Source: Chloroflexia bacterium (GTDB lineage: Bacteria; Chloroflexota; Chloroflexia; Thermomicrobiales; JALYUS01). Taken from it: DNA of 21,266 nt. This document shows, piece after piece, positions 7,376 to 15,117 of this stretch. The stretch's first letter is position 1. The number at the start of each line of letters is the position of its first letter. The notes beneath the pieces are model-generated. The model saw only the letters and a list, made by a program, of their open reading frames with translations. It did no database searches and was not told the DNA's origin. The position numbers and the translations under genes are program-made. The stretch spans positions 1-21,266 of the forward strand of contig JAICJW010000016.1 of assembly GCA_025928215.1 (NCBI GenBank), read 5' to 3'.

Positions 7376-8290
7376 ATGCCTGCGGCGCGCACGACGACCC
7401 GCCGAAAAGGGCGGTCTCCGCTGGCGACGCCGTATCTGCTCGGGCTGCCGGTCATCCTCTACATTGGCGTCGTTCTGCTCTACCCAATCGGCGTGAATAT
7501 TTACACGAGTTTTACGCGCCAGGAGTTACTCAGTAACGCGCCGGCCGTCTGGGTCGGGCTGGGGAACTACGCGCGCATGCTCCACGATGCGGCCTTCTGG
7601 AACGCCTTGCGCACCACATTCATCTACACCTTCCTCGTCGTGGTATTGGCGATGGTGACGGCGCTGCTGGTCGCGCTACTGATGAATGCGAAATTCTTCG
7701 GCCGATCGGTCGTGCGGGCGGCGGTCACCTTGCCGTACGCCTTCCCCGAAGTTGCCGCGGTACTTGTCTGGTCGTGGATGTTCAGTCAGCAGTTCGGTGT
7801 GCTAAATCGTTTCGTGCGCGCGGTGCTCCCCGTCTCGGAGAATGTTCATTGGCTCACTGAGCCAAGGCTGGCGATGGTCAGCACCCTTCTGGTGACACTC
7901 TGGAAGATTTTCCCGTTTTACAGCCTCGTCATCCTCACCGCGCTCCAGACCGTGGACCTGGAGTTGTACGAGGCGGCGCGGATCGACGGCGCGGGGCCTT
8001 TCGCCTCATTCTGGAATATCACACTCCCGGGGATCGCCCCGACCCTGAGCATTCTGACGCTTCTGGCCACCATCTACTCCTTTCGCCGCTTCGTGACGAT
8101 CTATCTCCTGACGGGCGGCGGTCCGGGAACGAGCACGCAAACGCTCGTCGTCCGCGTCTACGAGACGACATTCCGCTCCTTTGACCTCTCGTATGGCGCG
8201 ACGCTCGGCGTTGTCGGATTCCTCGTCACCGTGGTAATCGCCGGGGGCTATTTCGCGCTGCAACGGCGGCTGAGCGACACGCCGCTCTGA
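7376..8290 (+). CDS. ABC sugar transporter permease, MalF type
   Basis: Inner-membrane permease of 304 residues with six predicted membrane segments, the first at about 18-45. The cytoplasmic EAA loop is canonical (EAARIDGAG at 199-207, then FWNITLP), which docks the transport ATPase. The ATG at 7376 is chosen because it lies just before the basic N-terminal tail and first membrane helix, with GAGAGG about 8 nt upstream; reading further upstream would run through the hairpin at 7291-7317. It would pair with the next gene to form the channel. No ATPase gene is found in the window, so a shared MsmK/UgpC-type ATPase encoded elsewhere is likely. Confidence 0.93.
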   Translation: MPAARTTTRRKGRSPLATPYLLGLPVILYIGVVLLYPIGVNIYTSFTRQELLSNAPAVWVGLGNYARMLHDAAFWNALRTTFIYTFLVVVLAMVTALLVALLMNAKFFGRSVVRAAVTLPYAFPEVAAVLVWSWMFSQQFGVLNRFVRAVLPVSENVHWLTEPRLAMVSTLLVTLWKIFPFYSLVILTALQTVDLELYEAARIDGAGPFASFWNITLPGIAPTLSILTLLATIYSFRRFVTIYLLTGGGPGTSTQTLVVRVYETTFRSFDLSYGATLGVVGFLVTVVIAGGYFALQRRLSDTPL

Positions 8291-8325
8291 CGAAAAGCGG
8301 TCGGCTGTTCGGGAAAGGATCGGAG

Positions 8326-9186
8326 ATGACGGTGCGCCCCAAATCACACGCGATTCAGACATCGAGGCTGGCGCGGCGCGGCGCGCTCTATCTCGCCATT
8401 CTCGTCGTCGCCATCCTCGTGCTCTTCCCCGTCTACTGGATGGTCGTCACGTCCATCCGACCGACAAAGGAGACGATTTCCTACCCGCCACACCTCTTTC
8501 CCCACGCGCTCCAATGGTCTGCGTATCGCGACCTCTTCCAGACCGTTCCCATCGCGCGGTGGTTGCGCAACACCCTGATCGTCTCTACCGGCGTGACGGT
8601 GATCGTCGTCGTCCTCTCAATCTGCGGCGCCTATGCCCTGTCGGACTTCCGGTGGCGCGGGCGGGCGTCATTCGGCTTCGCCCTGTTGATCGCGCAAATG
8701 CTTCCCGAAGCCCTCCTCGTCACACCGATCTTCATTGTTTTCCGCCATCTCGGCTTAACGAACACGCTTCATGGCCTTGTCCTCACGGACGCGGCGTTCA
8801 TTATCCCCCTCGGCATCTGGATCCTGAAAGGATTCCTTGACACGATCCCACGTGAGATACGGGAAGCGGCGCTGGTGGACGGCTGCACACCACTGAGCGT
8901 CCTTTGGCAGATCATCATCCCGCTCTCACTGCCGGCGCTCGTCGCCGTGAGCGTGATCGCCTTCTTCGATGGCTGGAACGAGTACCTCTTCGCTTCTACA
9001 TTTATCACGACGTCGGATCTGCGCCCGGCAACGGTTGGCATCGCCTCCTTCATTGGCGAACTGGCCACGCCCGTGGAATTGGTCTTCGCCGCCACGGTGA
9101 TCTTCACGATCCCGCCGATCGTCTTCTACTTTTTCATGCAGCGGTACCTCATTAGCGGTCTCACGGGGGGGGCGGTCAAGGGATAG
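8326..9186 (+). CDS. ABC sugar transporter permease, MalG type
   Basis: Second permease subunit, 286 residues, six predicted membrane segments, the first at about 20-42 (LYLAILVVAILVLFPVYWMV). The N-terminal VTSIRPTKE after helix 1 and the EAA loop EAALVDGCTP (180-189, followed by IIIPLSLPAL) are hallmarks of MalG-type partners. It follows the MalF-type gene by 35 bp in the same direction and precedes the second enolase-superfamily gene by 72 bp. The start at 8326 has AAAGGA and GGAG just upstream and gives the usual length. Confidence 0.93.
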   Translation: MTVRPKSHAIQTSRLARRGALYLAILVVAILVLFPVYWMVVTSIRPTKETISYPPHLFPHALQWSAYRDLFQTVPIARWLRNTLIVSTGVTVIVVVLSICGAYALSDFRWRGRASFGFALLIAQMLPEALLVTPIFIVFRHLGLTNTLHGLVLTDAAFIIPLGIWILKGFLDTIPREIREAALVDGCTPLSVLWQIIIPLSLPALVAVSVIAFFDGWNEYLFASTFITTSDLRPATVGIASFIGELATPVELVFAATVIFTIPPIVFYFFMQRYLISGLTGGAVKG

Positions 9187-9258
9187 ATCTCGACATCGGG
9201 CAGAATCGCCCGCAACGATAGGACAGTGACGTTCGCGTTCGTCGAATTGGGAGGGAAC

Positions 9259-10479
9259 ATGAAGATTACCCGAGTAGAAACCATCGAGACACCGAGGTAT
9301 CCGAACCTTTTCTGGCTGCAGCTGCACACCGACGAGGGGTTGATCGGCCTCGGTGAGACATTCTTCGGACCAGCCGCGGTCGCGGGATACGTCCACGAGA
9401 TCGCCGCGCCCTACCTGCTTGGCACGGACCCGCGTGAGATCGAGCGGCACACGCAGGCGCTCGTTCAGCGCGCGACGGCCTTCCGCGCGATGGGCGCGGA
9501 GATGCGCGCCCTCTCCGCGATTGATGTCGCGCTCTGGGACCTCTTCGGCCAGAGTGTCGGCCTGCCGATTTACCGCTGCTTCACCGGCCCCGTGCGCGAG
9601 CGTATCCGCATCTACAACACCTGCGCGGGGTATGGGTACAACGTCCACAAGGCCGCCCAACCCGGCACCGGCTTCGCGCATAGCTGGGGTCTCGGTGAGC
9701 ATACCGGGCCATATGAAGATCTGGTCGCGTGGCAGAACGAGGGCCGGGCGGCGGATGTCGCGCGCTCCTTGCTCGATATGGGCATCACGGCGATGAAGAT
9801 CTGGCCCTTCGACCAGTTCGCGGACGCGACGAATGGTCAATCCATCACGCCCCAGCAGATCGAGCAGGCCGTGCTGCCCTTCCGGCAGATCCGCGAAGCG
9901 GTTGGTATGAAGATGGAGATCGCGGTCGAACTGCACTCGCGCTGGAACCTCCCCTGTGCCATTCGCATCGCCGAGGCGCTCGAAGAGGTCGAGCCGATGT
10001 GGTATGAGGATCCGATTCGCATGGACAATCCAGAGGCGCTGGCCCAATTTGCCCGCAGCACGCGCGTCCCGACGACGGCCTCCGAAACCCTCTCCACACG
10101 GTTCGCTTTTCGGCAACTGCTGGAGCGGGACGCGGTCGGCATCGTCATGCTCGACACCGGCTGGTGCGGCGGCCTCTCCGAGGCGCGGAAGATCGCCGCG
10201 CTCGCCGAGACATACCATCGGCCTGTTGCCCCGCACGACTGCACCGGCCCGGTGACCTACACCGCGGGGACCCATCTCTGCCTCGCGACGCCGAATGCGA
10301 TGATTCAGGAGGGTGTGCGTGCGTATTACCACGGGTGGTATCAGGATGTTCTGACGGAATTGCCCAACATCGAACATGGCTTCGTCGCCGCGCCAGCTGG
10401 GCCCGGCCTCGGCACGCGCCTGTTGCCCGATTTCGTCAACCGTCCGGATGTCACCGTCCGGGTTTCCGAGGCGGATTGA
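9259..10479 (+). CDS. Enolase-superfamily enzyme (mandelate racemase subgroup), probable sugar-acid dehydratase
   Basis: 406 residues, starting at ATG 9259 behind a strong GGGAGGGA site (an upstream in-frame reading of 11 codons lacks one). The capping domain is about residues 1-120, then the barrel. Metal ligands are E224 (VELHS), E250 (YEDP) and E276 (SETL); the basic dyad is D299/H326 (LDTGW, APHDCTGP), with H226 and E351 (IQEG). Lys-x-Lys is absent (MKIW), so a dehydratase or cycloisomerase fits better than a racemase. Compared with the leftward paralogue the first ligand is Glu instead of Asp, the second motif is YEDP instead of IEE, and there is an extra loop around 124-160. The two are distant relatives, not a duplication. 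Its place after the permeases ties it to the imported substrate, but the substrate is unknown. Confidence 0.9.
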   Translation: MKITRVETIETPRYPNLFWLQLHTDEGLIGLGETFFGPAAVAGYVHEIAAPYLLGTDPREIERHTQALVQRATAFRAMGAEMRALSAIDVALWDLFGQSVGLPIYRCFTGPVRERIRIYNTCAGYGYNVHKAAQPGTGFAHSWGLGEHTGPYEDLVAWQNEGRAADVARSLLDMGITAMKIWPFDQFADATNGQSITPQQIEQAVLPFRQIREAVGMKMEIAVELHSRWNLPCAIRIAEALEEVEPMWYEDPIRMDNPEALAQFARSTRVPTTASETLSTRFAFRQLLERDAVGIVMLDTGWCGGLSEARKIAALAETYHRPVAPHDCTGPVTYTAGTHLCLATPNAMIQEGVRAYYHGWYQDVLTELPNIEHGFVAAPAGPGLGTRLLPDFVNRPDVTVRVSEAD

Positions 10480-10526
10480 CGGCTCCACTCGCCTCGGTTC
10501 GTCGCGCTCAGCGCTCGGAGGTATCC

Positions 10527-11645
10527 ATGACTGTCACATTGCCGGAACGACTGAAGATCAACGACATGATCGTCGTGGACGCCGATGTCCATGTGAACGA
10601 TACACCGGGTGCCCTGGCGCCTTACTGCGACATGCCGTGGCGCAAATCACTGGAGGGTCTGTCGCACGTACCGGAGCGATACCTCGACATCCCCGGTTTC
10701 TCACCCGGTATGAAGCTCGATCCTGTGATCCCGGGCGGGCATCCGGCGCGCTCCGTCCGCACGGCGGCGGAGATGCGTGAGGAGCTTTCCGCGCTCTCCA
10801 TCGATATCGGTATCCTCTTCCCGGACAACCTGCTGCTCTTCGCCCCGCTGCCGCAGGTGCAGTACGCGACCGCGATTTCCCACGCCTACAACCGCTGGCT
10901 GATGGAGGAATGGCTGACGCGCGAGCCGGGCCTGTACGGCGCCCTGCTCGCCTGCCCGCAGAACCCGGAGGACTCGGCGCGCGAGATCGAGCGGTACGCG
11001 AAGGAGGAGCGGATCGTCGCGGTCTACCTGCCGACGGCGGGCGTCAATCCTCTCTGGGGGCACCAGAAATACGACCCGATCATGGCGGCGGCGGCGGCGG
11101 CGAAGCTGCCCGTGATGCTGCACAGTGTCACCCTCGTATCGCCCGCCTTCCCGTGCCAGTTGGACCAGTTCGAGAACACCTTCGCCCGTCACGTGCTCGC
11201 ACACTCGTTCGCGATGATGGCGAATCTCGTCAGTCTCATCCACACCGGCGTTCCCGCGCGCTTCCCGCAGCTCAAGATCGCTTTCACGGAGGCGGGCATC
11301 GCGTGGGTGCCGTACATGATGTGGCGACTCGACAAGGGCTATGCAGAGTTTCGGCGGCAGGTTCCCTTCCTGGAGAAGCGGCCGAGTGAGTACATGAAAG
11401 AGCGGATGTGGTTTGCCACGCAACCCGTGGAGGAGCCGGATAACCCACAGCATCTTGTCGAGACGATTGAACATCTCGGGGGCGCGGAGCGCATCCTCTT
11501 CGCCTCCGACTGGCCGCACCATGATTTCGACCACCCGAAGACAGTGCTGAACCTGCCGATGCCGCCGGAGATGAAGCGCAAGATTATGGGCGAGAACGCC
11601 CTCGAACTCTTCGGTATCCCGGTGCCGGCGGGGAAGATCACATAA
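10527..11645 (+). CDS. Amidohydrolase family 2 protein (ACMSD-like)
   Basis: Metal-dependent hydrolase or decarboxylase of the PF04909 group, 372 residues. ATG 10527 has GGAGG five nt upstream; the frame is open for another 121 codons upstream only because it shadows the preceding gene. The expected active-site residues are present: D20-x-H22 (DADVHV, in place of the usual His-x-His), H199 (MLHSV), a later His such as H226 or H239, E255 (FTEAG) and D328 (ASDWPHHDFDHP). The family acts on carboxylated or cyclic compounds (decarboxylases, lactonases, amidases). It is 47 bp after the enolase-superfamily gene and 59 bp before the Rieske gene, so it belongs to the rightward operon. A lactonase role in sugar-acid breakdown would suit the context, but sugar lactonases of this fold usually belong to another branch, so this is speculative. 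Confidence 0.88.
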   Translation: MTVTLPERLKINDMIVVDADVHVNDTPGALAPYCDMPWRKSLEGLSHVPERYLDIPGFSPGMKLDPVIPGGHPARSVRTAAEMREELSALSIDIGILFPDNLLLFAPLPQVQYATAISHAYNRWLMEEWLTREPGLYGALLACPQNPEDSAREIERYAKEERIVAVYLPTAGVNPLWGHQKYDPIMAAAAAAKLPVMLHSVTLVSPAFPCQLDQFENTFARHVLAHSFAMMANLVSLIHTGVPARFPQLKIAFTEAGIAWVPYMMWRLDKGYAEFRRQVPFLEKRPSEYMKERMWFATQPVEEPDNPQHLVETIEHLGGAERILFASDWPHHDFDHPKTVLNLPMPPEMKRKIMGENALELFGIPVPAGKIT

Positions 11646-11646
11646 C

Positions 11647-11687
11647 CAGCAATGAGCAACGAGGGGATTTGCGTCTACTCATTGCTG
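11647..11687. repeat. Inverted repeat between amidohydrolase and Rieske genes
   Basis: CAGCAATGAG (11647-11656) and CTCATTGCTG (11678-11687) are perfect 10-bp complements separated by 21 nt. The right arm overlaps the start of the AAGGAG ribosome site of the Rieske gene. It could form an mRNA hairpin tuning Rieske translation. The motif ACTCATTG is shared with the GntR control region (4932-4939), which also allows an operator role. Confidence 0.5.
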
Positions 11688-11704
11688 AAGGAGCGAGGCG
11701 ATCC

Positions 11705-12061
11705 GTGGCTTCCCACATCATCGGGCCGGTGGCGGAGTTCCCGGCGGACACGCACCGAGTCGTGAAGATTCGCAACATCGAGATCGGCGTTTTCAATGTC
11801 AACGGTACGTTCTACGCGCTGCCGAATGTCTGCCCACACCAGTTCGGCCCCTTGTGCGAAGGGAGCGTGAACGGCACGATGGCCTGCAACGCAGATACCG
11901 GCTGGAACTATACCTGGGTGCGCGACGGCGAAATCCTCACTTGCCCATGGCACGGCTGGGAGTTCGACATCCCCACGGGCCGCGCCCTCGCCCGCTCAAA
12001 GGTGCGCATCCGCACCTATCCAGTTACCATCGAGGACGGCCAGGTCATCGTCACGTTGTGA
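11705..12061 (+). CDS. Rieske [2Fe-2S] ferredoxin-like protein
   Basis: Small soluble electron carrier or oxygenase-ferredoxin type protein, 118 residues from GTG 11705 (the TTG at 11669 is the alternative; GTG is favoured because AAGGAG and GAGG lie 8-11 nt upstream and the domain begins at once). Cluster ligands are C43/H45 (CPHQ) and C80/H83 (CPWHGW). The spacing of 34 residues between the two motifs is longer than the usual 15-20, because of an insert carrying C61 and NADTGWNYTWVRDGE. C51 is also extra. No oxygenase catalytic domain or reductase is nearby. It closes the rightward operon after the amidohydrolase, so a redox or metal-maturation partnership with that protein is suggested by context only. 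Confidence 0.88.
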   Translation: MASHIIGPVAEFPADTHRVVKIRNIEIGVFNVNGTFYALPNVCPHQFGPLCEGSVNGTMACNADTGWNYTWVRDGEILTCPWHGWEFDIPTGRALARSKVRIRTYPVTIEDGQVIVTL

Positions 12062-12140
12062 CCGGCTGCATTGACGCTGCCACGGAAGGCACGATCCTGG
12101 ACGGGGCGGCTGACCGTTTGAAAGACGGGTCCTTTCCTGC

Positions 12141-12174
12141 TGCATCCGATCAGCGTGCACGACATTCGGATGCA
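12141..12174. terminator. Hairpin between convergent genes
   Basis: TGCATCCGA (12141-12149) and TCGGATGCA (12166-12174) form a perfect 9-bp stem with a 16-nt loop, placed between the Rieske gene and the convergent MetE-like gene. There is no clear T-tract on either strand, so it may act as a weak bidirectional terminator or only protect 3' ends. Confidence 0.4.
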
Positions 12175-12216
12175 AGCAATTTGCTACTAGCAGTCATGGT
12201 CGTTCCTCACGCCGGG

Positions 12217-13353
12217 CTACCACAACTCCCGCGACGCGAGCGCCGCGCCCTCCGTGAGCGCCTGGAGTTTGGCCCATGTGATCGCCGGATCCACGGCACT
12301 GCTGCCCGCAAAGGTCGCAAATCCGCAGTCCGTTCCCGCGATGACGCGCTCCCGTCCGACGAGCGTCGCGTAGCGCACGATCCGCTGGGCGACGAGCTCC
12401 GGATGCTCGATGTAGTTCGTCGTTGAATCGAGCACGCCGGGGATCAGCACCTTGTTCTCCGGCAGTTTGATATCCTCGAAGACCCGCCACTCGTGCTCGT
12501 GGCGTGGGTTCGCCCCCTCGAACGAGATTCCGCACACGTTCGCGGTCAGGGCGATACCGATGATCTCCCGTAGCGGCACGTCGTGATGGTGCGGCCCCTC
12601 GTAGTTGCCCCAGCAGAGGTGCATGCGCACCCGCTCAGGTGGGATGTCCGCGAGGGCGTGATTGAGGGCGGCGACGTGCAATGCCGCGTTGCGCTTGAAC
12701 TCCGCGAGGCTCGCGTCTGCGAACTGGATGTGCCGCCCCATCGCGAGGTCCGGGCAATCGACCTGCAAGAGGAATCCCGCCGCGTGGATCGCGTCGTACT
12801 CCACCTTCATCGCCTCGGCGAGCGCCATAACGTACTCCTCGTGGCTCGGGTAATGCTTGTTCTCCAGGAAGAGGGAGATCACGCCCGGCGATGCCGCACT
12901 GAGAAAGACCTCCGCCGGTGTCGCGCCCGCGACCGCAGCGGCGAGGTTGTCGAGATCGGCGTGTGCCGCGTCGGGGTCGTGGTACCGTATCGGCCCCGTG
13001 CAGGCCGGGGTGGGGAAGCGGGGGCGGCGGCGTTGCTCCGCGAAGGCGGGGAACTCCCGGATATCAGCGGGACCACCCGCGATCCCGGCCCCCGCGCCCG
13101 CGAACCCCGTCAGCCGCGTGGCGACGTAGGTGGAGTAACCGACCTTGCCCATCTCGCCGTCGTTGATGACATCGAGGCCCACATTCGTCTGCTTGCGCAC
13201 GATCTCGGCGACCGCCTCGCGGACCCGCGCCGCGAGTTGGCCGGTATCCACAGTCTCCCCCGACGCCTGAGCGTAGAGGAGCGGGACGAGATCGTCCGGC
13301 CGGGGCAGGCTGCCGGTGTGAGTGGTCAGAATACGTTCGGTGCTGCGCCGCAT
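12217..13353 (-). CDS. Stand-alone MetE C-terminal-domain protein (zinc-dependent methyltransferase family)
   Basis: 378-residue barrel protein of the cobalamin-independent methionine synthase catalytic domain family (PF01717). It lacks the N-terminal half of full MetE (about 750 residues). The conserved THTGSLPRP (11-19), NDGEMGK (64-70) and the zinc ligands H245/C247 (MHLCWG), probably E279 (SFEGAN) and C343 (TDCGF) are present, so it should activate a thiol. An insert GPHHHDVP follows the HxC motif. Members include core-type methionine synthases and enzymes of xenobiotic or methyl metabolism such as epoxyalkane:coenzyme M transferase. ATG 13353 has GGAGG upstream. It is transcribed towards the sugar-acid island and has no methionine-pathway neighbour, so annotating it as methionine synthase would be unsafe. 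Confidence 0.85.
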   Translation of the reverse strand: MRRSTERILTTHTGSLPRPDDLVPLLYAQASGETVDTGQLAARVREAVAEIVRKQTNVGLDVINDGEMGKVGYSTYVATRLTGFAGAGAGIAGGPADIREFPAFAEQRRRPRFPTPACTGPIRYHDPDAAHADLDNLAAAVAGATPAEVFLSAASPGVISLFLENKHYPSHEEYVMALAEAMKVEYDAIHAAGFLLQVDCPDLAMGRHIQFADASLAEFKRNAALHVAALNHALADIPPERVRMHLCWGNYEGPHHHDVPLREIIGIALTANVCGISFEGANPRHEHEWRVFEDIKLPENKVLIPGVLDSTTNYIEHPELVAQRIVRYATLVGRERVIAGTDCGFATFAGSSAVDPAITWAKLQALTEGAALASRELW

Positions 13354-13813
13354 CTCTCTTCCCTCCTACGGCATCAATCGGGTACGCAGTAGCCAGCTTA
13401 TCATCAAACGCCTGGGCAGATGCTGTGCAAGGGCGCAAAGGCACGGGGCAAGAAAAAGGCCGCGGCGTTCATCAAGCTGGGCAGGCACCAACCGGCACGG
13501 CTCATTATCCTCAAATTGAGCCGGAGCTTCGTCGGTGCCGGTGTACCCGCTGACATGCCAAGTTGGGGTGCGATGATCGCGGATGGTCGTGACTCTATCC
13601 GGGCCAGGTAGCTGATGACATTCCCGGGCCCCGCGATCTCGCTGTCGGTCCTGTCGATCAACTTCGTTGGTGACGCCCCGCGCACTATGCTCGACCCGCG
13701 TCTCGGGCTGTAACGATGTCTCTCGGCAAGACGATATGCTGTTTGCGGTATCGCGCGATCGTTTCGTAGTAGATGGCCCCATACAAACGTTCGTGACACC
13801 AGGGGCAACAGGG
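13354..13813. other. Intergenic region, no gene recognised
   Basis: 460 bp between the MetE-like start and the end of the Tn3 transposase fragment. Frames are open on both strands (for example 13420-13611 plus, 63 basic residues, and 13404-13946 minus), but none shows a domain, a good ribosome site or conserved-looking composition. It presumably holds the MetE-like promoter and possibly degraded transposon DNA. Confidence 0.5.
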
Positions 13814-14718
13814 CTACGCGACTGCTTCGTCCCCGATCGGCAGCCGCCTGGTCATATCGAGTCGGATCTCGCCATACGGATTGACGTTCGCATAGATCAG
13901 CGGTGTAAGCGCGCGCAAATCCTCCCCGGTCAACCGCTCCATCCACGCGGGTTCGGTCAAGACGCGCTGAATCAACAGTGTGTTGACGAAGGTCAATGCT
14001 GCTTGCAAGAGATGCAGGCAGAGCATCGAGACCTCGGCATCCTCCCGCTGGTTGGTCTCGATCTCGCCGGAACGACCGTGGAAGATGAAGCTAGTGGCGC
14101 TGTTCCAGTTCTCGACGACGTTGAGTCCCTCGTGAATCTCCCGCCGCAGTTCCGGCTCGCGCAGATACTCGCTCAGGAAGATCGTCTTGTAGGCCTTGCC
14201 CAACTCGGCCATCGCACGGTAGGTCGGATACTGGACATTGCCGCGCGTGAAGCGCCGCAGGATCGCCTCGGCATCGGCGGCGCCCAACCGGAGTGCGGTG
14301 ACGTGCTTGATGATCTCGTCGTACTGCTGGCGGATCAACTCCCAGTTGATCGGCCAGGTCAGGACGGGCTGCAGGTGGGGGTAGGCGTCGGGGTGGCCGA
14401 CCTCGGGCCGATAGAGCTTCTGCTGGCGGATCGCCTTCAGCCGCGACAGCAACCGGAAGCCGAGCAGGTTGCAGCACGTAAAGGCGACTTCGCTTTGCCC
14501 GTGTGAGTCGACGAATTGGCGGTCGATCTGCATCTCGGTGCAGTGGCGCAGGACGCCCTCAATCATTGCCGCCACCTCCGACGACGTCGGGGACTTGAGC
14601 TGCGAATAGATACAGGCCGCCTTCTTGTCCATGTGCAGTACACCATCACCCCGGGACTGCGGTAGCGGGGATGCCACTCGGTCAACAAGTTCTGGTCGAA
14701 GGAGCCGAACTTCTTGGC
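13814..14718 (-). pseudogene. Truncated, frameshifted Tn3-family transposase (C-terminal part)
   Basis: Remnant of a TnpA of roughly 1000 residues; only about the last 300 survive. The downstream frame (to 14677) carries KKAACIYSQLKS, the second catalytic Asp in FVDSHG (codon near 14507) and the catalytic Glu in NVVENWN (codon near 14111). Upstream, in another frame, lies AKKFGSFDQNLLTEWHPRY then GVMVY. Adding one base between 14635 and 14636 would restore GVMVYWHMDKKAAC, so a single-base deletion explains the shift. The first catalytic Asp, expected just before KKFGS, is lost at the junction with the SDR fragment at about 14716-14719. The gene cannot make an active transposase. No terminal inverted repeats or resolvase gene were identified. 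Confidence 0.9.
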
Positions 14719-15081
14719 ATGCTCGCGCAGGGGGGCGGCAGGATCATCAACGCCTCCTCGCAGATCGGCCAGGTCGGACGCGAGCGGTTCGCGCACTATG
14801 CGGCGGCGAAGGCGGGGGTCATCGGCTTCACGAAGTCACTGGCGCGCGAGGTGGCGGCGCGCGGTGTCCTCGTCAACTGCATCGCGCCGGGGCCGATCGC
14901 GACGGGGATCGTGCCGGAGACGCCGGGCGAGGCGGGCCGGGACTCCATCGGTCCGCTGCCGATTCCGCGGGTGGGCCATGGGGACGACGTCGCACCGACC
15001 GCCGTCTTCCTGGCGTCGGACGCCGCGAGCGACGACTGCGGGCAGACGCTCTGCCCGAACAGCGGCGATGTGATGCTGTAG
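14719..15081 (+). pseudogene. Truncated short-chain dehydrogenase/reductase (C-terminal half)
   Basis: About 120 residues of a FabG-like SDR of normally about 250. Similarity starts at GMLAQGGGRIINASSQIG and includes the catalytic Ser (NASS), YAAAK (Tyr and Lys), NCIAPGPI and the C-terminal ASDAAS...GQTL. The N-terminal NAD(P)-binding GxxxGxG half is missing, replaced by the Tn3 fragment on the opposite strand, so the protein cannot bind cofactor. The first codons of the apparent open frame (from 14671) are antisense Tn3 sequence. The break point shares the bases GGC with both partners. The stop lies 36 bp before the end of the convergent epimerase gene. Confidence 0.85.
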
Positions 15082-15117
15082 CGCGGGCTCATGAGATGGA
15101 TGAACCGCGCCTGCTGA

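Noticed and set aside
8926..10488. Long open frame of 520 codons on the minus strand
   Set aside because: It lies opposite the permease and the second enolase-superfamily gene, is rich in Arg/Asp/Glu/His as expected of a shadow, and has no domain or ribosome site.
13802..13840. GGGG start near the end of the Tn3 fragment as a terminal inverted repeat
   Set aside because: It begins with GGGG like Tn3 ends, but the inner TAAG-type sequence is missing and no matching second end was found.
13404..13946. Open frames between the MetE-like gene and the Tn3 fragment, including a basic 63-residue frame at 13420-13611 (+)
   Set aside because: No similarity I recognise, no ribosome site, and frames open on both strands as usual for GC-rich DNA.
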